DNA of 33,485 nt from Bacteroidia bacterium Ga0077558 (GTDB taxonomy: Bacteria > Bacteroidota > Bacteroidia > Chitinophagales > Chitinophagaceae): the NCBI GenBank assembly GCA_001464625.1, contig LNFJ01000073.1, positions 1-33,485 on the forward strand, written 5' to 3'. Each line of letters begins with the position of its first letter. The first letter of the stretch is position 1. The translations under genes and the position numbers were made by a program. The notes beneath the pieces are model-generated. The model did not search any database, was not told the origin of the DNA, and was given only the letters and a program-made list of their open reading frames with translations. Positions 1-8,119 of this stretch are shown here, piece after piece.

Positions 1-707
1 CCATTAACTTCCATCTGACCGATAACTATATTGCGGCGATCTAGTGCAGCCTTGGGATTACGTACGGGGTTGTAAATACTATTACCTTTTAACATGCCTA
101 CCAATAAAGCAGCTTCTTCAATAGTAAGCCGATCAGGTTCTTTCTGGAAAAATGTTCTCGATGCATTTCTTATTCCATAAATATTGTTTCCAAAAGGAAC
201 TGCATTAAGATAAAGTGTAATTATTTCTTCTTTGGTAAAATTTCTCTCCAATTTTACTGCGATGATCCATTCTTTTAATTTTTGAATAACTCTGACAGCT
301 CTGTTAGAAGCTCTTTCATTAAATAAATTCAATGCAAGCTGTTGAGTAATGGTGCTACCTCCACCTTCTCCACCTAATGTAAGAATGGCTCTCATGGTCG
401 ATTTGCCATCAATACCACTATGGCTATAAAAACGTTCATCTTCTGTTGCAATTAAGGCATTTATAACATGAGTTGAAATATCCCTGTATTTTACGTTACT
501 TCTGTTTCCTCTTTCCGTATAATATTTACCCATCAGGGTGCCATCTATAGCATATACTTCTGAAGCCTGAAGAATAGAAGGGTTTTCTAATTCTGATAAT
601 GAAGGCATTTTGCCAAAAACTCCCCAATTGGCAAGTAGTAAAAGGATAATAAAAGCAGCAAGACCACCGCCGAAAAGATACCAGAAAATACGAACAGCTT
701 TTTTCAT
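1..707 (-). CDS. Class A penicillin-binding protein 1A, N-terminal part (cut by window edge)
   Basis: This is a bifunctional peptidoglycan glycosyltransferase/transpeptidase of the inner membrane; only about 235 N-terminal residues are in the window. From the ATG at 707 the protein starts MKKAVRIFWYLF, with one membrane-anchor helix at about residues 5-27. The GT51 glycosyltransferase domain follows. Its motif 1 (EDERFYSHSG, with the catalytic Glu) lies near residue 87, and the family signature GGSTITQQLALNLF is at about 116-129. The transpeptidase domain with SxxK would lie beyond the edge. It is on the same strand as the PorW-like gene upstream, 118 bp away, so co-transcription is possible. 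Assignment to class A PBP is secure. The exact paralogue (1A, PonA or MrcA type) is by resemblance. Confidence 0.93.
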   Translation of the reverse strand, partial: MKKAVRIFWYLFGGGLAAFIILLLLANWGVFGKMPSLSELENPSILQASEVYAIDGTLMGKYYTERGNRSNVKYRDISTHVINALIATEDERFYSHSGIDGKSTMRAILTLGGEGGGSTITQQLALNLFNERASNRAVRVIQKLKEWIIAVKLERNFTKEEIITLYLNAVPFGNNIYGIRNASRTFFQKEPDRLTIEEAALLVGMLKGNSIYNPVRNPKAALDRRNIVIGQMEVN

Positions 708-825
708 GTGATATGGGTTGAGGTTTAGAAACCTGTAAGTAAAAATTCAATTACCGAAAGTAAGAAAATCTGCAACGGTAGTAGCACCCTGGTAATTAAT
801 TTTTTGCCAAAAGAAAGGAGCTTTT

Positions 826-3771
826 TTAGAATTTGCCCGGCCAGTGCTGGTTTATAAATTCTTTGTATTTGTCAACACTTTTATCACCCTTCAATATTTC
901 AAGATTGCTGCCGCTGATGATGATAAAGCCATATTTTCCTCCTTTTAGCCAGGGGATGATTTCGTTGGCTGTTTTAGGCTGGGTTTTATCTACATAGTCT
1001 ACTGCATCTTTTGCATCTTTAAAAGGCGCAATAAGCAATAAACGATTATCAGTATCCAACTGCAATAAGTCAACAGAATAAGTTTTGTTATAGAATGTTT
1101 CCCTGTTGTACCGGAAGAAGGCATTTTTCGCTTCATTAGAAAATACAGGATCAACTTTATTTAATACTAATACTACATAATGAGATTCTGTAGCCACATA
1201 TTTATAAACTGTTGGGGGTGGTGTAACCGGCTTATTTGTAACGGTATCTTTCACTATAGGTGGAGGAACTTTTACAATCGGTGGAGCAGGTTTTGTTGTG
1301 GTGGTGTCCGCTACAGGTTTTTGAACAACTACAGGAGCAGGAACCACAGGTTTTGGTGGTGTAACACCGTCGTCGTTTCTGGTTACCACTAAATTCCTTA
1401 AATCGTTTTCAATTTGTGCTCTTCTGCTAAGTACGTCCAACAAACCTGTTGCTTTAGCTGCTAAAGCTGTATTGGGGAATTGAGAAAGTATGGACTGTAA
1501 AACATTAGCGGCGGTGCTGTCATTCCTTTGTTTTATATAGTAGACTGCTTCAATATAAAGTAATTGAGGCGTCCAGAAATTCTTCCCATATTTTTTATCG
1601 GCTTCTTTTTTTTGTGCGATAGCTTTTTCAAATTGTCCTTCTATAAACAAATCGTAGATGCCTTCGTACGTTTTTGTTGCTTCAGAGTTGGCAGTGGTTG
1701 ATTGCGGATTTTTTCCAGTTAAAACAATAGTCGTGTAATTGCTGGTTTGATGTTTTTCAAAAAGCGTCTTCTTCATGATTGCAGCATTCAACGCATCTCC
1801 ATTTTTATTGTAGCAATAATAAAGATTGAAAAGTACTTCGTCCATTTTTTCAAATGCAGGGAAACGGCTGCGTAATTGCTCCAGTGTAGTTGTACCAGCG
1901 GCACAATCTTCTACTTCCTGCACATAGGCAATACCAAGAGTAAATAATGCCTGTTGAATTGAGTCATTCGATTTTTTAACCTGTAGTTCTGTTAGCGGGA
2001 GATTGGCGTATAACCCATCATATGTAAGTTCCTTAGGAGTATCTGAATTGTTGTCCTGCTGGTCAGAATTTTGCTGCTGATTATTGCCCGTATTTTGTGC
2101 TCCTGCTATTAGGGTTGAACTTCTTCTCCAGTTGTCAATATTAGGTCGGGTACCCCATTTATTTTTAAAATCATTTTGCCCTCTTGATCGGGACGTAGCA
2201 TTATAAAAATACCATTCACCCCGTTCTGTACCGGCTGTGGGAAAAAGTATAGGGGGGGTATTGTCTACAAAAGGGGAGCCGGTTGAAAGTGGTGTTTCGT
2301 CTCTTAAACCCTGTTGTTTGCGGAGTAGCTTCACCATTTTTTTAACATAGTCACGGCGTTCGTCTTCGGGCATTTTTGCAATGCGCTGGAGGCTATCTTG
2401 TCTTTCTATAACTTCAATATTTGCGGCCAGCTTACCAAGCATATTTTTTCGGGCAACAATAGCATCAATATTTTTGAGAGAGGGGTCGTCCATTTTTAAA
2501 CTATCATAAAAATTGTATGCATTGCGATATGATTTTTTATCGAATGATAGTTCTGCTAACTGTAAAAATGCTTTGTTACGCTGTTCAACATTATTGCTTG
2601 TGTATTGAGTACTTTTCAATAATAAGGCTAATGCGCCATCCACATCTTTTCCTTCCAGCAACATCTGTGCAGCCATATAGTAAATAATATCCCGGTAATC
2701 TTCATATCTATCTCTTTTTGCCATTTTCAGTAATTCGGCAACATTTTTTTCAATCGTCTTTTCGCCTTCATCTTTATTAGCACGGATAGAAGCCAGTCTT
2801 GCATAAATATCCAGTACAGGGTCGGTAGTATGAGCACTTACTTTGCCATAATATTTTTCTGCTTCTTTATATTGACCACTTTTTTCATATAGTTGTGCCG
2901 CCAGGTATTCCCATCTTGCCTTTTCCTGTTGATTAGTAGCGTTGCTTAATGCAAGTACTAAATGAGAGGCTGCACTGTCCCACATGTTTTGCTTATAAAA
3001 CCAAAAAGCCTGTACCTCATGCAAATCGTTTTGCAAACGTTTTGGAAAGGCCGGGTCATTTTTTAATGTTACAATCATACTGGCAGCTTCCGGAAACTGA
3101 TCCTGTGCCAGAAAATTTCTTATTTGCCAGATAAAAGCATCATTGCGGCTCGGTGGTTCAGAAAACATGCGCCGGGGGATGCTGTTTTTTTCTTTTGTGG
3201 AAATGCTGGACGCAGAATTACCGTCTCTGTTACTTCCGATAGTCAGGTAATAACCATCTTTTTCTTTTGGCGCAAATGCATAGTTGATAAACTGAAACAT
3301 CAGGTAGGCAGAATCAAAATCTTTGCGCAGGTAATAAGCTGCACCCCAGAGAAGGTACATGTTATCAACCCAATCGTTCCTTAGATCATGCAGAATAATA
3401 CCAGTAGATGATTTATATATGACAGAATCTAATTGAATAGAATCAGCCGCAGTTGCCTCTAATGTGTAATTGTAAAATGGTAAAAGCTCTGAATAATCGT
3501 CTTTAAAAGACTCTTTGGCCCTTTCCAGAATCTCGTTTAGCTTGTTATTGGCGTTGAAGTGATAGTTGTAGTGTGTAAACGTATTTTGAATAAATCTTTT
3601 AGGAAGCGTAAGTTTTTTATCTTCTGACTTTTCGGATCGTAAAACCCTGTCATCATATTCCTCGGGTTTTTTAATATCAAAGGAGATGCCCATCTGGCTG
3701 AAGGACTCAAAAGAAACCTGGCAGAGGATAAGGAAAAACAGTGTAACAATTATAAATCGGTTGAGTCGCAT
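826..3771 (-). CDS. PorW/SprE-like TPR protein of type IX secretion and gliding
   Basis: The product is about 981 aa. I chose the ATG at 3771 (MRLNRFIIVTLFF) over a TTG four codons upstream, because it begins a standard Sec signal ending near SFESFSQ. A Cys at about residue 17 sits in LILC, a poor lipobox. The body is helical with TPR-like repeats (about 90-480 and 590-790), a Gln/Asn-rich stretch near 557-577 and a Pro/Val/Thr-rich linker at about 797-860. A compact C-terminal domain begins SHYVVLVLNK. The opening NTFTHYNYHFNAN and this architecture match the PorW/SprE family, which is needed for type IX secretion in Bacteroidota, from memory. No enzymatic motif is visible. The neighbouring bactofilin and AtpZ genes are common companions of sprE. 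The family call is likely; any direct role in gliding is inferred. Confidence 0.7.
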   Translation of the reverse strand: MRLNRFIIVTLFFLILCQVSFESFSQMGISFDIKKPEEYDDRVLRSEKSEDKKLTLPKRFIQNTFTHYNYHFNANNKLNEILERAKESFKDDYSELLPFYNYTLEATAADSIQLDSVIYKSSTGIILHDLRNDWVDNMYLLWGAAYYLRKDFDSAYLMFQFINYAFAPKEKDGYYLTIGSNRDGNSASSISTKEKNSIPRRMFSEPPSRNDAFIWQIRNFLAQDQFPEAASMIVTLKNDPAFPKRLQNDLHEVQAFWFYKQNMWDSAASHLVLALSNATNQQEKARWEYLAAQLYEKSGQYKEAEKYYGKVSAHTTDPVLDIYARLASIRANKDEGEKTIEKNVAELLKMAKRDRYEDYRDIIYYMAAQMLLEGKDVDGALALLLKSTQYTSNNVEQRNKAFLQLAELSFDKKSYRNAYNFYDSLKMDDPSLKNIDAIVARKNMLGKLAANIEVIERQDSLQRIAKMPEDERRDYVKKMVKLLRKQQGLRDETPLSTGSPFVDNTPPILFPTAGTERGEWYFYNATSRSRGQNDFKNKWGTRPNIDNWRRSSTLIAGAQNTGNNQQQNSDQQDNNSDTPKELTYDGLYANLPLTELQVKKSNDSIQQALFTLGIAYVQEVEDCAAGTTTLEQLRSRFPAFEKMDEVLFNLYYCYNKNGDALNAAIMKKTLFEKHQTSNYTTIVLTGKNPQSTTANSEATKTYEGIYDLFIEGQFEKAIAQKKEADKKYGKNFWTPQLLYIEAVYYIKQRNDSTAANVLQSILSQFPNTALAAKATGLLDVLSRRAQIENDLRNLVVTRNDDGVTPPKPVVPAPVVVQKPVADTTTTKPAPPIVKVPPPIVKDTVTNKPVTPPPTVYKYVATESHYVVLVLNKVDPVFSNEAKNAFFRYNRETFYNKTYSVDLLQLDTDNRLLLIAPFKDAKDAVDYVDKTQPKTANEIIPWLKGGKYGFIIISGSNLEILKGDKSVDKYKEFINQHWPGKF

Positions 3772-3915
3772 TTTCGGGGGCAATCTAAAGTCTTATTAAC
3801 TGAAATTCAAATAATTTAGTATAAAAGTACGGCAATTTTTTTACCTTAATTTGATGGGCGGAAAGCTGGCAAAACCGGGGGTCAATGCTTACCTTTAGTT
3901 TACAAAAACTTGGTT

Positions 3916-4314
3916 ATGGTAAAACTGGATGCCGGATCGACCCTGAAGCGGCTGCGAAACCGCTATCGGCTGGTGGTGATGAATGATGATACATATGAAG
4001 AGGTGGTTACCTTTAAATTGTCGAGATTGAGTGTTTACATCATGTTGAGCACAATATTTGTAGTGTTGGTGGGTCTTACAGTAGCCCTCATCGTTTTCAC
4101 ACCTTTGAAGTATTATATACCGGGAGCCAATACAGATTATAAATCGACAATAGAGTTGCGCCAGCTTAAGTACCGGGTGGATGAAGCTGAAAAGCAAAAT
4201 ATTTATAAAGCCCAGTATATTGAAGGAATTAAGAAAGCATTGGCAGGAAACACTGCAACTTTGCTTGATACCACAAAATTGAATGTACCTAAGGCAGAAC
4301 TATCAAACGATTAA
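3916..4314 (+). CDS. Membrane-anchored stub resembling the N-terminus of M23 peptidases
   Basis: This is a 132-aa protein. The ATG at 3916 is preferred over an in-frame TTG at 3910. A basic cytosolic head (residues 1-35, containing LKRLRNRYRLVV and MNDDTYEEVVTF) is followed by one transmembrane helix at about 40-65. A short periplasmic segment with coiled-coil character (LRQLKYRVDEAEKQ) follows, and then the protein ends. In other Bacteroidota this head, helix and coil precede an M23 LytM-type endopeptidase domain, often next to a bactofilin gene. No peptidase domain or HxxxD/HxH motif is present here. The gene starts the operon and ends 11 bp before the bactofilin, so a scaffold or bactofilin-partner role is plausible. 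It could be a truncated derivative or a natural short form. Confidence 0.65.
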   Translation: MVKLDAGSTLKRLRNRYRLVVMNDDTYEEVVTFKLSRLSVYIMLSTIFVVLVGLTVALIVFTPLKYYIPGANTDYKSTIELRQLKYRVDEAEKQNIYKAQYIEGIKKALAGNTATLLDTTKLNVPKAELSND

Positions 4315-4325
4315 TCGAGAATCCT

Positions 4326-4730
4326 ATGTTTAATACCAAAAACAGAACCGACATGCAACAATCAACCAACAACGGGGCCACACTTATTAGTGCAGGTACC
4401 ACTCTCAAAGGCGACATCAGCAGCAGCAGCGATTTACGAATTGATGGTACCGTAATCGGCAACATCAACAGTTCTGCAAAAATCATTATTGGTAGCAATG
4501 GTGTTGTAGAAGGTGATATTATTGGTGCCCAAGCCGACATCGTTGGCAAGGTTTCAGGTAATATCCGGGCAAAGGACTTGCTGCAATTGAAAGGGGAGTC
4601 TGTAGTAACCGGCAACCTCTATGCTGGTAAATTACAAATTGAGCCTTCTGCTACTTTCAACGGGCAATGCCACATGGGAGCCAATATTGTGGAGATGAAT
4701 AACAATGAACAGCAAGTTGCCGCCAGATAG
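4326..4730 (+). CDS. Bactofilin (polymer-forming cytoskeletal protein)
   Basis: A 134-aa bactofilin. The core (about residues 25-120) is a right-handed beta-helix built from short Gly/Val/Ile-rich rungs, seen as repeated units such as LRIDGTVIGNI, AKIIIGSNGVVEGDI and LLQLKGESVVTGNL. The N-terminal tail is short and polar. Bactofilins self-assemble without nucleotide into filaments at the inner membrane and often scaffold peptidoglycan enzymes, which fits the membrane stub just upstream. Start choice is between ATG 4326 and ATG 4353. The 3' end overlaps the start of the AtpZ gene by 26 bp, implying translational coupling. The family call is secure. Confidence 0.93.
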   Translation: MFNTKNRTDMQQSTNNGATLISAGTTLKGDISSSSDLRIDGTVIGNINSSAKIIIGSNGVVEGDIIGAQADIVGKVSGNIRAKDLLQLKGESVVTGNLYAGKLQIEPSATFNGQCHMGANIVEMNNNEQQVAAR

Positions 4731-4932
4731 TAACAAACGTTTTTTTTTACGTTATGCCAGCCTAGGTACACAATTATTAGTGGCTATCGGGCTGGCTGTT
4801 TTTGTTGGGTTAAAAACAGATAAATGGCTTGGTACATCTCCGTTGCTGGCTTGTGTATTACCTTTGCTTGTCCTGTCGGCCATTTTTTATAAATTATTCA
4901 GGGAAACCAGCAGGAAAAAGAACAATGAATAA
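4705..4932 (+). CDS. AtpZ/AtpI family protein
   Basis: A 75-aa protein with two transmembrane helices at about residues 17-37 and 44-64, separated by a short loop with the family-typical DKWLGTSP. The N-terminal pattern (FLRYASLGTQLLVAIGLAVFVG) is characteristic of AtpZ/AtpI, small proteins normally encoded at the head of F0F1 ATP synthase operons. AtpI assists c-ring assembly, and AtpZ has been linked to ion supply. The gene overlaps the bactofilin by 26 bp and the next gene by 8 bp. No atpB, E, F, H, A, G, D or C gene is in the window, so this copy is separated from the enzyme it would serve. Confidence 0.85.
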   Translation: MNSKLPPDSNKRFFLRYASLGTQLLVAIGLAVFVGLKTDKWLGTSPLLACVLPLLVLSAIFYKLFRETSRKKNNE

Positions 4933-5326
4933 AACTATATTGCAATCCATCACACCATTACTGGGTGTTTTTATAGCTATTTCTTCGATCTCCTCATTAA
5001 GTAAAAACTGGTTAGAGAGCAAGGGTGTTAGCCTCAATGTTTTGTTGGCAGGCAACCTGCTTCTTTTTTTAGTAAGTCTGGTTGCATTTTTAATTACACA
5101 CAAAGCATTACGTTCTTCCAACCCGCAGGCTTTTGTACGATCTATGTATGGAAGTTTTATGATCAAATTTTTTGTACTGGCTGTTGCGGCATTCACTTAC
5201 ATTATGGTAATGAAAAAAAATGTAAATAAACCTGCATTAATTGCTTGTGCTGCGTTATATATTATTTACACAGGTATAGAAACAAGAGGTTTATTGAAAT
5301 TGCTGAAGCAAAAAAAGAATGCCTAA
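4925..5326 (+). CDS. AtpI-like small membrane protein, four predicted helices
   Basis: A 133-aa protein starting at ATG 4925, inside the end of the AtpZ gene (8-bp overlap). Four hydrophobic segments are visible at about residues 8-26, 36-58, 76-98 and 104-120, giving a compact four-helix inner-membrane protein. In Bacteroidota a weakly conserved protein of this size follows AtpZ and precedes atpB, and is thought to correspond to ATP synthase subunit I. I infer the function from position and topology only, since no strong motif is visible. The coding sequence overlaps the SprT-like gene by another 8 bp, so translation is likely coupled across three genes. Confidence 0.65.
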   Translation: MNKTILQSITPLLGVFIAISSISSLSKNWLESKGVSLNVLLAGNLLLFLVSLVAFLITHKALRSSNPQAFVRSMYGSFMIKFFVLAVAAFTYIMVMKKNVNKPALIACAALYIIYTGIETRGLLKLLKQKKNA

Positions 5327-5948
5327 AAAAGAAGTTCCTGTTAATCACCTTCAAGAATATTTGCCACCCGGCACAGGTGATGCAGTATTGAATTATCTCC
5401 ACCAGTACAAAGTACACTTAACCATTGCAAAAGAACGGAAAAGCATTTTAGGTGATTATCGTCATCGTACCCATCACAGCAATCACCGGATAAGTGTAAA
5501 TGGAAACCTGAATCATTTTTCATTTTTGATAACCTTGCTACATGAGTTGGCGCACCTGCTTACGTTTGAAGAATATAATAATAGAGTACAGGCACATGGT
5601 AAAGAATGGAAATTGATTTTTGGAAAACTACTACATCAATTTGTGCAAACAAAAGTCTTCCCTGCAGATATAGAAAAAGAGTTATTGCAATCATTGCAAA
5701 ATCCTGCAGCCAGTAGTTGTGCAGAAGATAGTTTGTTAAGAGTTTTGAGGAAATATGATGCAGGAAAAAATAACCAGGTATTGGTAGAAGAAATTTTAGT
5801 GAGTCATTTATTCCGCACAAAAGACGGTCGGGTTTTTATGAAAGGAGAGAAACTACGAAAACGTTTTAAATGTAAAGAAGTTGAAACGGGAAAGATGTAT
5901 TTGTTTAGCCCTGTGTATGAAGTTGAAAGAATGAATCAGGAGTTATAG
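5319..5948 (+). CDS. SprT-like zinc metalloprotease domain protein
   Basis: A 209-aa cytosolic protein without a signal peptide. Residues 75-79 are HELAH, the HExxH zinc and catalytic motif, and a further His (AHGKEW, about residue 92) is a likely third zinc ligand, as in SprT/Spartan-type domains. The C-terminal region (about 150-209, VFMKGEKLRKRFKCKEV) is basic and may bind nucleic acid; it lacks the CxxC zinc ribbon of canonical SprT. Eukaryotic Spartan cleaves DNA-protein crosslinks, and bacterial SprT-like proteins are poorly characterised. It is the last gene of the overlapping operon, and its stop codon TAG opens into an AGTCnnn repeat array. Confidence 0.85.
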   Translation: MPKKEVPVNHLQEYLPPGTGDAVLNYLHQYKVHLTIAKERKSILGDYRHRTHHSNHRISVNGNLNHFSFLITLLHELAHLLTFEEYNNRVQAHGKEWKLIFGKLLHQFVQTKVFPADIEKELLQSLQNPAASSCAEDSLLRVLRKYDAGKNNQVLVEEILVSHLFRTKDGRVFMKGEKLRKRFKCKEVETGKMYLFSPVYEVERMNQEL

Positions 5949-6019
5949 TCTTTAGTCGGGTGTAGGTTTCCTAAACTTTAGTTCTCTGACTTCAGATTCA
6001 TGACTATCTACTACAGACT
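5947..6019. repeat. Opposed arrays of AGTCnnn heptads between convergent genes
   Basis: On the + strand AGTC occurs at 5947 and 5954, exactly 7 nt apart. On the - strand, reading back from 6019, six consecutive 7-nt units run to 5978; three begin AGTC exactly and the rest deviate (AGTA, AATC, GAAC). The arrays face each other and both begin at the stop codons of the flanking genes (sprT-like and GNAT). The sequence could form a loose cruciform or act as a bidirectional 3' end, but it is too degenerate to be a clean terminator. A closely similar block lies at 10052-10085. Confidence 0.6.
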
Positions 6020-6496
6020 CCTTAACATCCATAAGCTGCAACCTGTATGACCGCTATTGCCAATTGGTCCTTTTAAATATTCAAAACCAAATTTCGCATA
6101 TACTTTCAATGCTTGTTGTAACTCGGGCATACTTTCTAAATATACCTGCTTGTAGCCAGTTTCTTTAGCAAAGTCAAGACTTTTCTCAATTAATGTTCTG
6201 CCAAGCCCGGTACCCCTTGCATGTGGTAGTAAATACATTTTTACTAATTCGCAAGTATCATCCAGTAACCCTTCTGTAGGGTAGATGCCTACACCGCCAA
6301 CAATTTGTCCATCTAATTCTGCCACAAAATAACCAGCCCCTTTTGTTTGAAATAGTTCATATAACGCATCTGTTGTTGGGTCGTAATATACCGTGCCGGG
6401 ATGATTAGCACCAAATTCAGTCAATGTATCTTTTATGATTTTAGAGAGACAAGGGTTATCTGATGGTTGAATGTTGCGGATAGTTATTTCACTCAT
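6011..6496 (-). CDS. GNAT family N-acetyltransferase
   Basis: A 161-aa protein with a single GNAT fold. The acetyl-CoA pyrophosphate-binding loop is visible as ARGTGLG (about residues 92-99; family pattern Q/RxxGxG/A), preceded by beta-4 (CELVKMYLL) and followed by helix 3 and the YKQVYLESM strand. N-terminal residues 1-30 (EITIRNIQPSDNPCLSKII) form the usual first strand and helix. The substrate cannot be read from the sequence; small-molecule or amino-acid acetyltransferases of this size are common. The last three codons and the stop lie inside the heptad array, so the very C-terminus may be repeat-derived. Confidence 0.9.
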   Translation of the reverse strand: MSEITIRNIQPSDNPCLSKIIKDTLTEFGANHPGTVYYDPTTDALYELFQTKGAGYFVAELDGQIVGGVGIYPTEGLLDDTCELVKMYLLPHARGTGLGRTLIEKSLDFAKETGYKQVYLESMPELQQALKVYAKFGFEYLKGPIGNSGHTGCSLWMLRSL

Positions 6497-6500
6497 AGCT

Positions 6501-6529
6501 ATAAAAAATCCTGTTTTATAAACAGGATT
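6501..6529 (-). terminator. Intrinsic terminator of the MBL-fold gene
   Basis: A perfect 10-bp stem (AATCCTGTTT at 6507-6516 with AAACAGGATT at 6520-6529) has a 3-nt loop. It is followed on the - strand by a T run (A run at 6503-6508 on +). It lies 24 bp after the stop of the 6553-8016 gene and just before the GNAT start. Confidence 0.85.
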
Positions 6530-6552
6530 AAAGATAAGTTGATTTTGGTTTT

Positions 6553-8016
6553 TTAAAACCTCGAATTAAAAGTTTCAATATCCCATCCATCACCCACTTC
6601 ACTTTTGGTGGCGCAAAGAATTTTATCTCCATCGGTTCGAACGTTTACCAGTCCATATATCATACCGGTTACAACAAGGCTGCTCCATAGTGCCCGACGT
6701 TTTTTATCAGTACCGCTACCAAATTCCATTACAATGTCTTTCGATGAAGGAGTTAATTTTTTTTCTGCATCACCCTTGCCGATAAATAATCTGTCCGGAT
6801 GCGAAATTTTATAACTGCGTGAAATTTCAGTGGAGTAAATCTTTGGCGTTACTACTTTGTCATCTTTAATATTCTTAAAACCTGTTATAGCACTTGCAGC
6901 CACTACCGTTGGCCGGGGATGATTATGACCTTCATTATCCCCTGAAGAAATGATAGTTACACCTGCATTAATATGTGATAAAAATTCAAAGGATGTATCA
7001 TCACTTCCGTGGTGACAAGCTTTGGTAATATCACTGGACAGTTCTTGTAAATTATTATGTGTTTTATAGTAATCAAGAATGTGTTGCTGGCTTTGTGCAT
7101 TGAGGTCGCCGGTAAGTAAAACCCTTGTCTTTCCATAATCAAAGCGAAGCAACAAACTATGCCCGTTGGTGTTTTGCGAATCACCATTTTTAAATTTTCG
7201 GAGTACTGCTTTTGAGTTAAGTTTTTCTTCAATCGGCCCCAACACTTTAATACTTAATTTCCCGTTGGCAGGTTCAAAGCCGGGAACATAGCCATTACTG
7301 TTGCGAACATTACTTAATCGTTCGCAGGTATTAGTAGCAGTAGTTACACATTCCATAAATTGTTTCCATTGTCCTTGTAACTGGTAACCGGTATTGTTCG
7401 GTTTTAGCAATTTTGTTAATTGAGCTTTTGTATCGGGTACTAGTGTCCAAAATTCATTATTGGCATCTGTAGGGCCGAGGCCACGTTTCCCATCTTTTTC
7501 CATCCAGTTGACACCGGCATAATAGAATTCTTTTACTTCAATATTCATTATTTCCAACTCCTTTACTTCTGCTTTATTGAGAAGGTCCCACAAGCCGCCA
7601 TAATGATCTTCATCATTGTGCGAAGTCATCATAACATCGAGACTGATTTTAGTTTGGCCATAATCTTTGGCAAATTTCCAGTCAACAAAATCTGCTGCGT
7701 TTCGTTTGGTAAGTTGCTTGCTACGGATGTAGCCGCCATCAATCATTATATGTTTGCGGTCGGGTGTTACTACTAATACACCATCGCCCTGGCCTACATC
7801 AATAAAATAATATTCTAACAGTGCAGTTGTATTTATCTCTGCTGTTTTTACATAATCGGGTACGCCTCTTGCTTTTACTTTGACGGTGGTTTTGTTGCCC
7901 AGTTCTTCTTGCAGAAATAGAGAGTCACCCCAAATCAGTTCTATCTTTTTGGTAATACAACTTTTTTCTTTGTACAGTTTGATTTTGTCTTTGGCGACAT
8001 ACATAGTGGTTGGCAT
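6553..8016 (-). CDS. Soluble ComEC/Rec2-like metallo-beta-lactamase-fold hydrolase
   Basis: A 487-aa protein with no signal peptide and no transmembrane segment, so probably cytosolic. Residues 1-60 look like a bacterial SH3-like module (KIKLYKEKSC, VKARGVPDYVKT). The MBL domain follows, with strand FIDVGQGDGVLVV at about 70, metal-binding SHNDEDHYGG near 131-140, TGDL near 300, CHHGSDD near 330 and the ComEC-type HNHPRP loop near 360. These match the MBL domain of ComEC/Rec2, thought to be a DNase in natural transformation, but the ComEC channel domain is absent. The terminal ~100 residues are unassigned. It is probably a phosphodiesterase or nuclease; the substrate is unknown. It has its own terminator downstream. 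Confidence 0.85.
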   Translation of the reverse strand: MPTTMYVAKDKIKLYKEKSCITKKIELIWGDSLFLQEELGNKTTVKVKARGVPDYVKTAEINTTALLEYYFIDVGQGDGVLVVTPDRKHIMIDGGYIRSKQLTKRNAADFVDWKFAKDYGQTKISLDVMMTSHNDEDHYGGLWDLLNKAEVKELEIMNIEVKEFYYAGVNWMEKDGKRGLGPTDANNEFWTLVPDTKAQLTKLLKPNNTGYQLQGQWKQFMECVTTATNTCERLSNVRNSNGYVPGFEPANGKLSIKVLGPIEEKLNSKAVLRKFKNGDSQNTNGHSLLLRFDYGKTRVLLTGDLNAQSQQHILDYYKTHNNLQELSSDITKACHHGSDDTSFEFLSHINAGVTIISSGDNEGHNHPRPTVVAASAITGFKNIKDDKVVTPKIYSTEISRSYKISHPDRLFIGKGDAEKKLTPSSKDIVMEFGSGTDKKRRALWSSLVVTGMIYGLVNVRTDGDKILCATKSEVGDGWDIETFNSRF

Positions 8017-8119
8017 GATATAAGATTTAAATAGTTTAAATGCATGCTAACCAGAGATGGGAGGGAGCTTAGATTCGATTATGAAAGTTCTGAAATTTTT
8101 TGGGGATAGGCAAAAATAG

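Noticed and set aside
526-750. Open frame on - overlapping the start of the penicillin-binding protein
   Set aside because: It is out of frame with the clear GT51 protein and lacks any domain.
1180-1392. Open frame on + opposite the PorW-like gene (likewise 2949-3384)
   Set aside because: It lies fully inside a long, well-supported coding region on the other strand, and its composition reflects antisense Pro-rich codons.
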